The notes under the pieces were generated by a model, which had not been told where the DNA came from, searched no databases, and saw only the letters and a program-made list of their open reading frames with translations. From CAVTRI01 sp963737075 (GTDB taxonomy: Bacteria; Actinomycetota; Acidimicrobiia; Acidimicrobiales; Palsa-688): DNA of 64,000 nt. The DNA lies in contig CAVTRI010000002.1 in the NCBI GenBank assembly GCA_963737075.1, positions 1,302,001 through 1,366,000 of the forward strand, read 5' to 3'. Made by a program: the position numbers and the translations under genes. Shown piece by piece: positions 1 through 9,172 of this stretch; within the stretch, counting starts at the first letter, position 1; every line of letters begins with the position of its first letter.

Positions 1-2499
1 GGCACCTGGTATTGGAACCGCTATCCGGGAGCGCGTTGCGACATCCCCACCACCGACTACACCTTCAGCTTCGATCCCGAACTGGAGGACGAGTGGACGT
101 GGTCGGAGAAGTACGCCACGCAGCCCGAAATCCTCGCCTATTTGCGGCATGTGGCCGATAGGTACGACTTGCGGCGGGACATCCGGTTTTCCACCCGGAT
201 CGCGGCCGCCACGTGGGACGAGGCAGCGTCGCGCTGGAGGCTGCGCACAGATGCAGGCGAGGAGCTCACCTGCCGGTACTACGTGATGGCTTCCGGTTGT
301 TTGTCGGTGCCGAAAGCGCCCGATATCGACGGCGCCGACCGGTTCACCGGCGAGGTGTATTTCACCAGCCGGTGGCCGCACGAGGGCGTCGACTTCACGG
401 GCAAGCGGGTGGGGCTGATCGGAACAGGCTCTTCGGGTATCCAGTCGATTCCGCTTATCGCCCAGCAGTCGGCGGCGCTCACGGTGTTCCAGCGCACGCC
501 CAACTTCTCCATCCCTGCCCATAACGGGCCTCCGTCGCGGGACACGCTGGGAGCGCTGGCCGCCGACCGGGCGGGATACCGGGAGGCGGCCAGGTGGTCG
601 CGCGCCGGGGTGCCCATCGAGCTGGCCACCGAAGGCGTCTTCACGGTGACCGAGGACGAGCGGCGCAAGCGGTTCGAGAACGTATGGGAGATAGGCGAAC
701 TGCTCGCTCCGCTGTCGGTGTTCAGCGACGTCTTGGTGAATCCGGCCGCCAACGACGTGTTGTGTGAGTTCCTGCGCGACCAGATCCGCTCGATCGTGCA
801 GGATCCGGCGACCGCGGAGGCGCTGTGCCCGAAGGACCATCCGTTCGGCACCAAACGCCCCTGTCTGGACACCAACTATTACGCCACGTACAACCTCCCC
901 CATGTCCGGCTCGTCGACCTGCGCCATCACCCGATCGCCACTATCACCGAGACCGGTGTCAACACCGTCGACGAATCCTTCGAGTTCGATGCCTTGGTGT
1001 TTGCGACCGGCTTCGACGCCATGACCGGAGCGCTCGTTTCGGTCGACATCACCGGTCGCGACGGGGTGACCCTGAAAGAGAAATGGGCGCACGGGCCGGT
1101 CACCTATCTGGGCCTGATGACCGTCGGGTTCCCGAATCTGTTCATGATCACCGGGCCGGGCAGCCCATCCGTGCTCTCCAACATGGCGGTCTCGATCGAA
1201 CAGCACGTCGACTGGGTCTCCGACCGCCTGGTCCACCTGCGCGAACGCGGCTTCGACACGATCGAGCCGACACCGCGGGCCGAGGAGGGCTGGGTGCAGC
1301 ACGTCAACGACTGCGCGGATATCACCCTCTATCCAAGGGCAAACTCGTGGTACATGGGCGCAAACGTCCCCGGCAAGCCCCGGGTGTTCCTGCCCTATGT
1401 CGGCGGGGTCGATGTCTACCGGCGCACCTGCGACGAGGTCGTCGTCCAGGACTACCTCGGCTTCCGCTTGTCGGGACCGGACGGGCAGCAGTGCCACGAC
1501 GGTGTCATCCAGCGACTTCAACCCGACATAGCCATGGTGCTCGACCTCATGGCCAGCATGGATGTGCCGCCAATCGAGTCCATGTCGGTACGCGAAGCGC
1601 GGGAGTTCACCGAGTCCATGAACGCCGAGCGCCCCCCCGGGCCCGAGGTGGGCGAAGTGATCGACGAGACATACCCAGGCGCCGCCGGTGACCTGCGCTG
1701 CCGGCTGTACCGTCCCCCGACCCCGGGGCCCCACCCGCTGGTGGTGTATTTCCACGGGGGCGGCTGGGTGCTCGGCAGCCACGAGTCCGACGATCCGTTC
1801 TGCCGCGACCTGTGCGTTCACACCGACGCCGTGGTGGTCTCGATGGACTACAGACATGCACCTGAAGCCCGCTTCCCCGCCGCCGTCGACGACGGATTCG
1901 CCGCGGTGGAGTGGGCCGCCCACCACGCCATCGACCTCGGCGGCATCCCCGGCCAGCTCGCCGTTGCCGGCTGGAGCGCTGGCGGCAACATCGCCGCTGT
2001 CGTCTGTCAGCGCGCACGCGACGTTGGCGGGCCCCCGATCGTCGGCCAGCTGCTCGTCAGCCCGGTCACCGACGCCGACCTGTCCCGCCCGTCCTATCAG
2101 GAGAACGCCGACGGCTACGTGCTGACCACGCCGCTCATGCAATGGTTTTGGGATCACTACGCCGACTCCGCCGAACGCCTCGACCCTCGGGCGTCACCAC
2201 TGCGAGCCCAGTCGCTGGCCGGCTTGCCGCCGGCGATCGTGGTCACCTGCGAGTTCGACCCCTTGCGGGACGAGGGCGTGGCTTACGCCGAGGCGCTCGA
2301 GAGGGCGGATGTCCCCACCCGTCACATCTCAGCACGCGGGCACACGCATACGTCGCTGACGATGGTCGACGTCGTCCTCTCCGGCGCCCCGATACGAGCA
2401 GACATCGTCGACGCTTTGCGCCATCTCTTCTCGCTACCGGTCAAAACAGAAGTCCCCCAAGGTGTAACACCGATCTTCTCCGCCAGCTTGCCGGCTTGA
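1..2499 (+). CDS. Baeyer-Villiger monooxygenase fused to alpha/beta-hydrolase esterase (5' partial)
   Basis: The frame is open from base 1, so the N-terminal FAD-binding part lies outside the window; 832 residues are visible. Residues 1 to about 480 match class B flavin monooxygenases (ketone to ester, using FAD, NADPH and O2): GTWYWNRYPG at the very start and a second Rossmann motif GTGSSG near residue 142. From about residue 500 a hormone-sensitive-lipase-type hydrolase follows, with the HGGGW oxyanion motif at H585, the nucleophile motif GWSAG at S659, an acid residue in CEFDPLRDEG and a histidine in GHTHTS. The fusion suggests that the ester made by the first half is hydrolysed by the second (inference). 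The BVMO fingerprint reads FTGEVYFTSRWP, with Phe in place of the usual His. A related BVMO lies at 5494-7134. Confidence 0.9.
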   Translation, partial: GTWYWNRYPGARCDIPTTDYTFSFDPELEDEWTWSEKYATQPEILAYLRHVADRYDLRRDIRFSTRIAAATWDEAASRWRLRTDAGEELTCRYYVMASGCLSVPKAPDIDGADRFTGEVYFTSRWPHEGVDFTGKRVGLIGTGSSGIQSIPLIAQQSAALTVFQRTPNFSIPAHNGPPSRDTLGALAADRAGYREAARWSRAGVPIELATEGVFTVTEDERRKRFENVWEIGELLAPLSVFSDVLVNPAANDVLCEFLRDQIRSIVQDPATAEALCPKDHPFGTKRPCLDTNYYATYNLPHVRLVDLRHHPIATITETGVNTVDESFEFDALVFATGFDAMTGALVSVDITGRDGVTLKEKWAHGPVTYLGLMTVGFPNLFMITGPGSPSVLSNMAVSIEQHVDWVSDRLVHLRERGFDTIEPTPRAEEGWVQHVNDCADITLYPRANSWYMGANVPGKPRVFLPYVGGVDVYRRTCDEVVVQDYLGFRLSGPDGQQCHDGVIQRLQPDIAMVLDLMASMDVPPIESMSVREAREFTESMNAERPPGPEVGEVIDETYPGAAGDLRCRLYRPPTPGPHPLVVYFHGGGWVLGSHESDDPFCRDLCVHTDAVVVSMDYRHAPEARFPAAVDDGFAAVEWAAHHAIDLGGIPGQLAVAGWSAGGNIAAVVCQRARDVGGPPIVGQLLVSPVTDADLSRPSYQENADGYVLTTPLMQWFWDHYADSAERLDPRASPLRAQSLAGLPPAIVVTCEFDPLRDEGVAYAEALERADVPTRHISARGHTHTSLTMVDVVLSGAPIRADIVDALRHLFSLPVKTEVPQGVTPIFSASLPA

Positions 2500-2542
2500 G
2501 GGCTCGTCGTCGGGAGTCGGGGCTCCCGACAAGAATGCGCCT

Positions 2543-3313
2543 ATGAGCACAGACTCGCAGTTCGTTGACAGGTTGGCAGTGAACCCACCCTACGACGGCA
2601 TCGTTGCTCGGGCCTACGACGCGTGGATGCCGCCGGGCGCGCGGTTCCCCGACGACGCCTTCCACGCCGAGATTGTCCGCCGCGCCCAAGGGCCTTCGCT
2701 CGAGCTCGGCGTCGGCACCGGACGGTTCCTCGTGCCGCTCGTTCAAGAGGGACGACGCCTTGAGGGCATCGATGACTCGCCGGACATGCTCGATTGATGC
2801 CGACGAAATGCCGCCGCACACGATCTCGAGGTCGTCCTGCACTGCGGTGACATCGCCCCTCTTGCGCTCGAACAACGCTACGACGCCCTTGTATGCCCCG
2901 CGGGCAGCTTCAGTCTGATCGACAATGAGCGGCGCGCGCTCGCCGCGCTGGCCAGCTACCTCGAGCATCTGCAACCCGGTGGCACCCTTGCGATCGCGTT
3001 GTTCGTCCCCGGGCCCGACGATGTGACCGGATTCACCTGGCGTCTACGCCGCACTGGCACCGATGAGGATGGCACGACCTACGTGGTTCACGAGGCCACA
3101 GGCGACGACAACGAAGCGCAGGTTCACCTCGTGTACAACCGGCTCGAGACGTACGACGCCGCCGGCGTCTTGGTAGCGGCCATGCTGCGAAAGCACCGGC
3201 TCAGATGGTGGAGGCAAGAGCAGTTCAACGACGCCCTCATTTCCGCCGGGTTTGTCGATGTCCGCGCCATTGGCGACGAGAGCAATTGGATCGCGGTCGC
3301 GCGGCGACCATAG
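2543..3313 (+). pseudogene. Class I SAM-dependent methyltransferase interrupted by an in-frame TGA
   Basis: From ATG 2543 the frame encodes a small-molecule methyltransferase: the SAM-binding motif LELGVGTGR, then the acidic motif GIDDSPDMLD. A TGA at 2795-2797 stops it at residue 84. Without any frame change the same frame continues after the TGA with CRRNAAAHDLEVVLHCGDI, CPAGSFSLIDNE and HLQPGGTLAIALF, which is the expected rest of the Rossmann fold, and ends at 3313. The whole would be about 256 residues, normal for the family. This is a single nonsense change, either real inactivation or a sequence error. Recoding to selenocysteine is unlikely at this non-catalytic position. Family assignment is firm; substrate unknown. 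Confidence 0.8.
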
Positions 3314-3453
3314 GCAGCTCCTGATGGCGGCCGAGCCGGTACGTTCGCACGCGTCGTCCTCTAGCTCGGCGGAACGCCGCCACCGGTCGGACGGCCACCG
3401 CCGCCAGCGTCTGCTACTGTCGTGAGCCCTTTTCGGTTCGAGAGGGCACCTGG

Positions 3454-5511
3454 ATGGGGACCGAAACCGTGACCGCTTCTGACCTCGAGCGCGAACAGTC
3501 ATACATCGACGCCGCCCACGAGCACCTGATTCGAATGCGGGCCCGGGCCGAGCATCTGCTGTCGACCGTCGGCGGCGACGACCCGGACCTCGAATGGGCG
3601 CTGGTGCGTCGGGTGCGGGCGCTGGCCGAATCCCCACGCGCCCTGTGCTTCGGGCGCACTGACGCCGGCGACGGCACGACGTGGTACGTGGGGCGGCGCC
3701 ACGTCGAAGATCAGCGGGGCGACCCGGTGGTCGTTGAGTGGCGAGCCCCAGTGGCGGTCCCGTTCTACCGGGCCTCGTGGTCGGACCCTATGGGTCTGGT
3801 GCGGCGCCGCCAGTTCGTCGTGGACGGTCGCCGCCTGCTGTCGATCGGGGAGGACACCTTCGGGCGGGATGGCGCCCGCCACAGGACAGGAGAAGCCGAC
3901 GGCGTACGCGGACGGGAGGCGCTCCTCCTCGAGCTGGAACGGGCACGCAGCGGGGAGATGGTGGACATCGTCGCCACCATCCAGCCGGAGCAAGATGAGG
4001 TGATCCGGGCCCCAGCTCCGGGGATTTTGGCTGTCCAAGGCGGCCCCGGCTCCGGCAAGACCGCCGTCGGCCTGCACCGGGCAGCGTTCCTGCTCTACGG
4101 AGACGACGCCATGGCCCGAGCCAACATCCTCGTCGTCGGCCCCAACCGCACGTTCCTGCGCTACATCGCCCAGGTGCTCCCGTCCCTCGGGGAGCACGCG
4201 GTTGTGCAGACCACCCTCGTGGATCTGGTCCCCGAGATCGACGGCGCGCGGGACACGACCCACCGCCACCGCACAGCCCGCACTGACCCCCCTGACACCG
4301 AACACCTCAAGGGCGACGCCCGTATGGCCGACGTCCTCGCCCGCGCCCTGGGTGCCCGCCGCCACTCGGCATCGGACGACCTCGAGGCGCACATCGGCGT
4401 CCGTCGCCTCGTCGTGGCCGCCGCTGAGATTGACGCCGCAGCAGCCGCGGTGGCCCGCCGCCGGCTGCCCTACGCCGACGGTCGATCGGTCTTGCGCGAC
4501 CAGCTCATCCGGATGCTGGCGGCCCGGGCGGCGACGACGCTCGACGCCGCTCAGATGGGGCGGCTGCGCGCCACCCCCGCGGTGACCGCCGCGCTGGACG
4601 CCCGCTGGCCGTCGGTAGCCCCCGCCGCCCTCGTGGCCGACCTGTTCAGCAAGAAGGCGCAGCTGGCCGCAGCGGCCGAAGGGATTCTCGACTCCGCCGA
4701 ACAGCGGCTGTTGCTGCGGAGATCAGGGCGGGCCTGGACGACCGCGGACGCGCCCCTGGTGGACGAGGCCAAGGCGTTCATCAGCGGCCAGTCCCGCACC
4801 TACGGGCACGCCATCGTTGACGAGGCGCAGGACTTGTCGCCCATGGAGCTGCGGATGCTGGCCCGCCGCTGCCCGTCCGGATCGATGACCCTCCTTGGCG
4901 ACCTCGCCCAGGCCATCGGCCCATGGGGACGGCGAGCGTGGCCGGATGTGGCGCGGTGGCTTCCGGGCGGGGACAAGGCGCACGTCGTCGAGCTGCGCTT
5001 CGGCTACCGCTCCACCGCCCAGATTTTGAGACTGGCCAGCCGGCTCCTTCCAGAGGCGGCCCCCGGGGTGCGCCCGACCGCCGCCGTGCGATCGGGGCGC
5101 AACGAGCCACGGGTGCTGCGCGCCAACAACGGCCCGGCGGCCATCGCCGCACTGGCCGCCGACGAGGTGCGCGGGCTGGCCGCCCAATCGCCCACCGTCG
5201 CCGTCATCACCCCTACCTCTTGGGCTCGCGACCTGCTCGATCAGCTGCGCGCCGCCGGACTTGACGTCGCGGACGCCGAAGTGGACGGCTTGGGCCACCG
5301 AGTCACCGTCGTCTCCGCGTCCGCCGCCAAGGGTCTCGAGTTCGACGCCGTCGTTGTCGTGGCACCCGAGGACATCGTCTCCGAACGAACGAACCGGGCG
5401 ACAGGACTCCGCCTGCTCTACGTGGCGCTCACCCGGCCGACCCAGCATCTATCGATCGTCGCCGGACCCCAACCACCCGCCCCGCTCGCTGCTTCAACCA
5501 GCACGAGATGA
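3454..5511 (+). CDS. helR: HelR/HelD-type RNA polymerase recycling motor ATPase
   Basis: A 685-residue UvrD/Rep-like superfamily 1 ATPase. The N-terminal helical part (EREQSYIDAAHEHLIRMRAR) matches the coiled coil that HelD proteins push into the RNA polymerase secondary channel. Walker A is GGPGSGKT at about 196-203; motif II is IVDEAQDLSPMELRML; later motifs include GDLAQAIGPWG, GYRSTAQIL, SAAKGLEFDAVVV and LYVALTRP. HelD releases stalled polymerase from DNA, and actinobacterial HelR can also displace rifampicin (established for the family). Length fits the actinobacterial class. The start at ATG 3454 is chosen because the family N-terminus begins there; the ribosome site is weak. The 3' end overlaps the convergent BVMO gene by 18 bases. 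No rifampicin-associated element was identified upstream. Confidence 0.87.
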   Translation: MGTETVTASDLEREQSYIDAAHEHLIRMRARAEHLLSTVGGDDPDLEWALVRRVRALAESPRALCFGRTDAGDGTTWYVGRRHVEDQRGDPVVVEWRAPVAVPFYRASWSDPMGLVRRRQFVVDGRRLLSIGEDTFGRDGARHRTGEADGVRGREALLLELERARSGEMVDIVATIQPEQDEVIRAPAPGILAVQGGPGSGKTAVGLHRAAFLLYGDDAMARANILVVGPNRTFLRYIAQVLPSLGEHAVVQTTLVDLVPEIDGARDTTHRHRTARTDPPDTEHLKGDARMADVLARALGARRHSASDDLEAHIGVRRLVVAAAEIDAAAAAVARRRLPYADGRSVLRDQLIRMLAARAATTLDAAQMGRLRATPAVTAALDARWPSVAPAALVADLFSKKAQLAAAAEGILDSAEQRLLLRRSGRAWTTADAPLVDEAKAFISGQSRTYGHAIVDEAQDLSPMELRMLARRCPSGSMTLLGDLAQAIGPWGRRAWPDVARWLPGGDKAHVVELRFGYRSTAQILRLASRLLPEAAPGVRPTAAVRSGRNEPRVLRANNGPAAIAALAADEVRGLAAQSPTVAVITPTSWARDLLDQLRAAGLDVADAEVDGLGHRVTVVSASAAKGLEFDAVVVVAPEDIVSERTNRATGLRLLYVALTRPTQHLSIVAGPQPPAPLAASTSTR

Positions 5512-7134
5512 GAAGGTGAAGCCTTCGTAGCCGTTGGCGACCACCTCGTCACAGCGTTTCTCGTAGGGAGCGAACCCTCCCACGTACGGCATGAACACCC
5601 GCTTCTTACCTGGGATGTTGGCGCCTAGATACCACGAGTTCGCTTGAGGGAACAGGGTGCCCTCGGCGACTTGCCGGACGTGTTCGACCCAGGCCTCTTC
5701 GGCCTCCTCGGTCGCCTCTACTCGAGCCGCACCCCGCTCACGCATATGGGAGATGCAGTCGCCGATCCACTCCACGTGTTGCTCGATGGCCATCGGCATG
5801 TTGGTCAGGACCGAGGGGCTGCCGGGCCCGGTGACGATGAACATATTGGGAAACCCGGCTACCTGCATGCCCAGGTAAGTCAGGGGGCCCGACGCCCATT
5901 TGTCCTTCAGTTGCCGACCGTCTCGGCCACGAACATCGATCCTCAGCAGAGACCCGGTCATGGCGTCATAGCCGGTGGCGAACACGATGATGTCGAGGTC
6001 GTAGTGGGTGGTCGTGGTTCGCACGCCGGTCGCGGTGACCTCGCTGATCGGCGTTTCCCGGAGGTCGACCAGCGTGACGTTGTCCCGGTTAAAGGTTTCG
6101 TAGTAGTCAGTGTCGATCGGCGGGCGCTTGGTGCCGTATGGATAATCCTTCGGCAAAAGCTTCTCGGCGACGATCGGATCCCTCACGATCTGGCGGATCT
6201 TCTGTCGGATGAAGTCGGCGGCAGTGTCGTTGGCTGCCTTGTTGAAAAGCAGATCGTTGTAGGAGCCGTAGATGAACTTGAAGCCGCCTTCCTCGGCCCA
6301 CAGGCTTTCGTAGGTGGCTTCTCGTTCTTCGGTGCTGACCTCCATGGCCGACTTGTCGCTCGGGTCGTAGGGGAAGCCGCCGAACGAGTCCCGGCACTTG
6401 CGGCGTATCTCTGCGTAGTTGGCCTTGATGTCGTTCAGGTACTCGGGTGTGAGCCGAAAATTGCGGGCCGGCACGCTGTAATTTGGCGTCCGCTGAAACA
6501 CCACGAGCTGATCAGCTTCGGCGCCGATAACGGGCGTCGCCTGGATCCCTGTCGAACCGGTGCCGATGAGGCCGACTCGTTTACCCGAGAAGTCGACACC
6601 CTCGTGGGGCCAGGCTCCTGTGTGGTACCACTCGCCCCCGAACGTATTGAGCCCGGGTATCGGAGGGACGTTGGCCGCCGATAGGCACCCCACCGCACTG
6701 ATGAAGAACTGGGCTGTGACCACCTCGCCGCGTTCCGTATGGATCTCCCAGCAGTTGTGCTCATCTCGGAACAGGGCGCGAGTGACGCGAGTACTCAGCT
6801 CGATGTCGGGTCGCAAGTTGAAGCGGTCCGCGACGTGATGGAGGTATTTCAAGATCTCCGGCTGCTCCGGGTACTTGCTGCTCCACTCCCACTCTTGCTG
6901 GAGCTCATCGGAGAACGAGAACGAGTAGTAATAGCTCTCGGAGTCACAACGGGCGCCGGGATAGCGATTCCAGTACCAGGTGCCCCCGACGCCGTCGCCG
7001 GCCTCGTACACCCTGGCTGACAGCCCGAGCACGTCACGCAGGTAGTACAGCATGTACATGCCGGCGAAGCCGGCGCCGACCACCACGGCGTCGACATCAG
7101 GCACGCCAGCATCCGATCGTTTCGCAGAAGGCAC
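5494..7134 (-). CDS. Baeyer-Villiger monooxygenase (cyclohexanone/phenylacetone monooxygenase-like)
   Basis: A complete 546-residue FAD- and NADPH-dependent monooxygenase that converts ketones to esters or lactones. The FAD motif GAGFAG is at 20-25, the NADPH motif GTGSTG at about 191-196, and the BVMO fingerprint FGGEWYHTGAWP at 165-176 is perfect, including His171. It is clearly related to the N-terminal half of the fusion at 1-2499; for example both have TGPGSPSVL followed by a conserved IEQHV block. The two paralogues lie either side of helR in opposite directions. A minus-strand MFS exporter starts upstream at 8492 and ends 65 bases before this gene, so the two may be co-transcribed. Substrate is not predictable. 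Confidence 0.92.
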   Translation of the reverse strand: MPSAKRSDAGVPDVDAVVVGAGFAGMYMLYYLRDVLGLSARVYEAGDGVGGTWYWNRYPGARCDSESYYYSFSFSDELQQEWEWSSKYPEQPEILKYLHHVADRFNLRPDIELSTRVTRALFRDEHNCWEIHTERGEVVTAQFFISAVGCLSAANVPPIPGLNTFGGEWYHTGAWPHEGVDFSGKRVGLIGTGSTGIQATPVIGAEADQLVVFQRTPNYSVPARNFRLTPEYLNDIKANYAEIRRKCRDSFGGFPYDPSDKSAMEVSTEEREATYESLWAEEGGFKFIYGSYNDLLFNKAANDTAADFIRQKIRQIVRDPIVAEKLLPKDYPYGTKRPPIDTDYYETFNRDNVTLVDLRETPISEVTATGVRTTTTHYDLDIIVFATGYDAMTGSLLRIDVRGRDGRQLKDKWASGPLTYLGMQVAGFPNMFIVTGPGSPSVLTNMPMAIEQHVEWIGDCISHMRERGAARVEATEEAEEAWVEHVRQVAEGTLFPQANSWYLGANIPGKKRVFMPYVGGFAPYEKRCDEVVANGYEGFTFSSRAG

Positions 7135-7199
7135 GAAGAGAGATCATAACGCCAGCATTGCTTGGCCAACCCGCCGACCGTGCAACGCCATGGCCGCGG

Positions 7200-8492
7200 T
7201 CAGCCGGTCCCGCTGGCGACGACCGCTGGGTCGAGCCCTAGCTCGACAAGCTGGCCTTCTGACAGCCGCGCCAGCGGGCGACTAGGGAGGCGAGAGACGG
7301 TGATCAGGACCGCCGCCGACAGCACCACCACGGCAGCCGCAAACACGCCGGTGGCGTCCTTGAGCCCGACTATCCCGGTGAGACGGCCTACGCCGAGCGC
7401 GGGGGCGGAGAGGGCAACGTAGCCGATGAGGTTCCACGCCGACACCACCTCCGCCCGCCGGGAGGGCGGGGCCACCTCGTTCACGAGGGCCAGGCTGCCC
7501 ATGAACCCCAGGCCCGATCCGCCACCGGCGAGCAGCGTGCCGATCAGGAACGTGAGCACGCTAGTGGTGGCCAAGCCCAGATACACCAGCGCGATGCCCG
7601 CGGCGCTGACCGCGGTCCCGATGCCGATCGAGCGCCGTGGCGGCCACCGGCGCAGGCCGAGCTGAGAAGCGCCGCCGATACCAGCGAAGACAAACAGCAC
7701 CGCCCCGGCGGCCGCGTGGTTGCTGACGTGGAGGAGGTCGTGGTCGATCGAGGAGCTCAGCGAGCCGAACAGGCCGCCCAGTCCCCACGCCACGCACAGG
7801 GCCAGCACCGCGACCACGAACGGGCCCCGCACCGGTCGGGGCACCGACGGCCGTTGCGGCTGCAGCGCGGACCGTCCGGCCCGACCCGGCGGCACCGTCT
7901 CGGGCAGCATCCGCACGCAGGCCATGGCTGCGACAACCAACACGCCTTCGACGACAAACGGCAGCACGAGCGGCGCCGGCGAGTACTGGGCGGCCACGCC
8001 GAACAGCAACGGTCCGATCGCCGCGCCCATGATGAACGCCACCGTGTTGATGTACGACGCCCGCTGGCGGTCGTGCGACGGCTCCAGCTCGACCAGGGCC
8101 GCTGTCGCCGCCCCGGTGACCGCCCCGGTCGCCAACCCTTGGACGGCGCGCGCCGCGAACAACCACCCTGTGCTGGTCGCGGCAGCGAAGAGAGCCGAGC
8201 TGGCCGCCAGCAGCATCAGCCCCGGTACGAGCACCGCCCGGCGACCAACCACGTCCGACAGGTGGCCCACGGTGAACAACGCGACCATCACCGCGCCGGC
8301 ATACGTGGCGAACACCGCGGTCAGAGTCAGGGCTGAGAAATGAAACCGCCCCTGGTACACGACATAGAGCGGGGACGGGGCGTTGCTGGCCGTGGTGGTG
8401 AGGAGCATCACGAACGCGACCACACCGACCGCGAACCGCGAAGACCGCACGCCCAACGGTACCCGCGGTAGCGCTGCTACTGAACTTGGCAT
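7200..8492 (-). CDS. Major facilitator superfamily transporter
   Basis: A 430-residue membrane protein with about 12 hydrophobic segments. The motif-A-like loop GHLSDVVGRRAVLVPG lies between segments 2 and 3, and ARAVQGLATGAVTGA follows, typical of drug/metabolite exporters. The frame is open to 8690, but the upstream part overlaps the divergent SnoaL-like gene and is not membrane-like. The ATG at 8492 (MPSSVAALPRVPLG) directly before the first membrane segment is therefore preferred. Likely a proton-coupled exporter in the inner membrane; substrate unknown. It may be transcribed into the BVMO gene downstream. Confidence 0.85.
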   Translation of the reverse strand: MPSSVAALPRVPLGVRSSRFAVGVVAFVMLLTTTASNAPSPLYVVYQGRFHFSALTLTAVFATYAGAVMVALFTVGHLSDVVGRRAVLVPGLMLLAASSALFAAATSTGWLFAARAVQGLATGAVTGAATAALVELEPSHDRQRASYINTVAFIMGAAIGPLLFGVAAQYSPAPLVLPFVVEGVLVVAAMACVRMLPETVPPGRAGRSALQPQRPSVPRPVRGPFVVAVLALCVAWGLGGLFGSLSSSIDHDLLHVSNHAAAGAVLFVFAGIGGASQLGLRRWPPRRSIGIGTAVSAAGIALVYLGLATTSVLTFLIGTLLAGGGSGLGFMGSLALVNEVAPPSRRAEVVSAWNLIGYVALSAPALGVGRLTGIVGLKDATGVFAAAVVVLSAAVLITVSRLPSRPLARLSEGQLVELGLDPAVVASGTG

Positions 8493-8594
8493 AAAGGCGG
8501 CCGGCGTGAAGTTGACCGGGTTGGACAGCAGTTCGCCCGCGTCGTAGCTGCTCAAGCCGCGCGGCCCCCCGCCTATCTGGATGCCGTCCAGGGC

Positions 8595-8600
8595 TACTGT
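8595..8600 (+). promoter_or_regulatory. Putative -10 element of a leaderless promoter
   Basis: The hexamer TACTGT ends 7 bases before the ATG at 8608, placing the expected transcription start at or next to the start codon. No clear -35 is seen. The same arrangement recurs before several other genes in the window, which supports both the promoter and the start choice. Confidence 0.5.
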
Positions 8601-8607
8601 GCTTCGC

Positions 8608-9087
8608 ATGGACATGCCAGTCACGCTGGAGCAAATCGACAGGCAGGAAGAGCGTTTCGGCGACGCCTTTGCGGCAGGCGACGTAAGCAAAGCGCGAGAT
8701 CTGTATCACCCGGATGTTGTGTACCTGAGCCCGACAACCAGGCTGTTCGGTTCGACCCGCCGGGTGGAAGGACTTGACGCCACGATCGAGTTCATTCAGC
8801 TGACGATCGGTGGTTGCAAGAACATAACCTATCGGCTCGACGAACGCGCCGTACTGCCTGGAGAGAGCAGCGCGTACACCCGAATCGTCTTTGATTGGGA
8901 TACCGACGAGGGCACCCGTGAGCGGTCGATCTACGTCGTCGTCTATCGCTACCGCGATGGTCTGATCGGCCAACAAGAGCTCTACTACGACCCGAACGCG
9001 CCGCTCGAACCGGTGACGAACTCGCGGGGTGAACCGGGATGGTGGTGGCTCACGGCGCTGAACGATCCCCCGCCCGGCGCGGCGTGA
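8608..9087 (+). CDS. SnoaL-like / NTF2-fold protein
   Basis: A 159-residue protein from ATG 8608; ATG 8614 is also possible. The pattern FGDAFAAGDVSKARDLYHPDVVYLSP, an N-terminal helix followed by a strand carrying an aromatic-rich pocket, is typical of SnoaL_2/NTF2-like folds, which bind or isomerise small molecules. The C-terminal strand VVVYRYRDGLIGQQELYYDP also fits. An earlier ATG at 8581 lies upstream of the -10 element and is rejected. The divergent MFS gene starts at 8492 and the E1 genes follow 85 bases downstream. Function unknown. Confidence 0.72.
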   Translation: MDMPVTLEQIDRQEERFGDAFAAGDVSKARDLYHPDVVYLSPTTRLFGSTRRVEGLDATIEFIQLTIGGCKNITYRLDERAVLPGESSAYTRIVFDWDTDEGTRERSIYVVVYRYRDGLIGQQELYYDPNAPLEPVTNSRGEPGWWWLTALNDPPPGAA

Positions 9088-9172
9088 CAGGCGGGCACCT
9101 CCGTCTCACCGACAGGCTGGCAGGCCGTACTCCGCCGGGGCATAGTGGTAAGTGCGCGAGAGGAGTCATCAC

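Noticed and set aside
2795..2797. Selenocysteine at the TGA of the methyltransferase
   Set aside because: The position is a variable helix residue, no hairpin that fits a bacterial SECIS was recognised just after it, and no selenoprotein genes are nearby.
5644..6684. A 346-residue plus-strand frame
   Set aside because: It is antisense to the intact BVMO at 5494-7134 and shows no domain.
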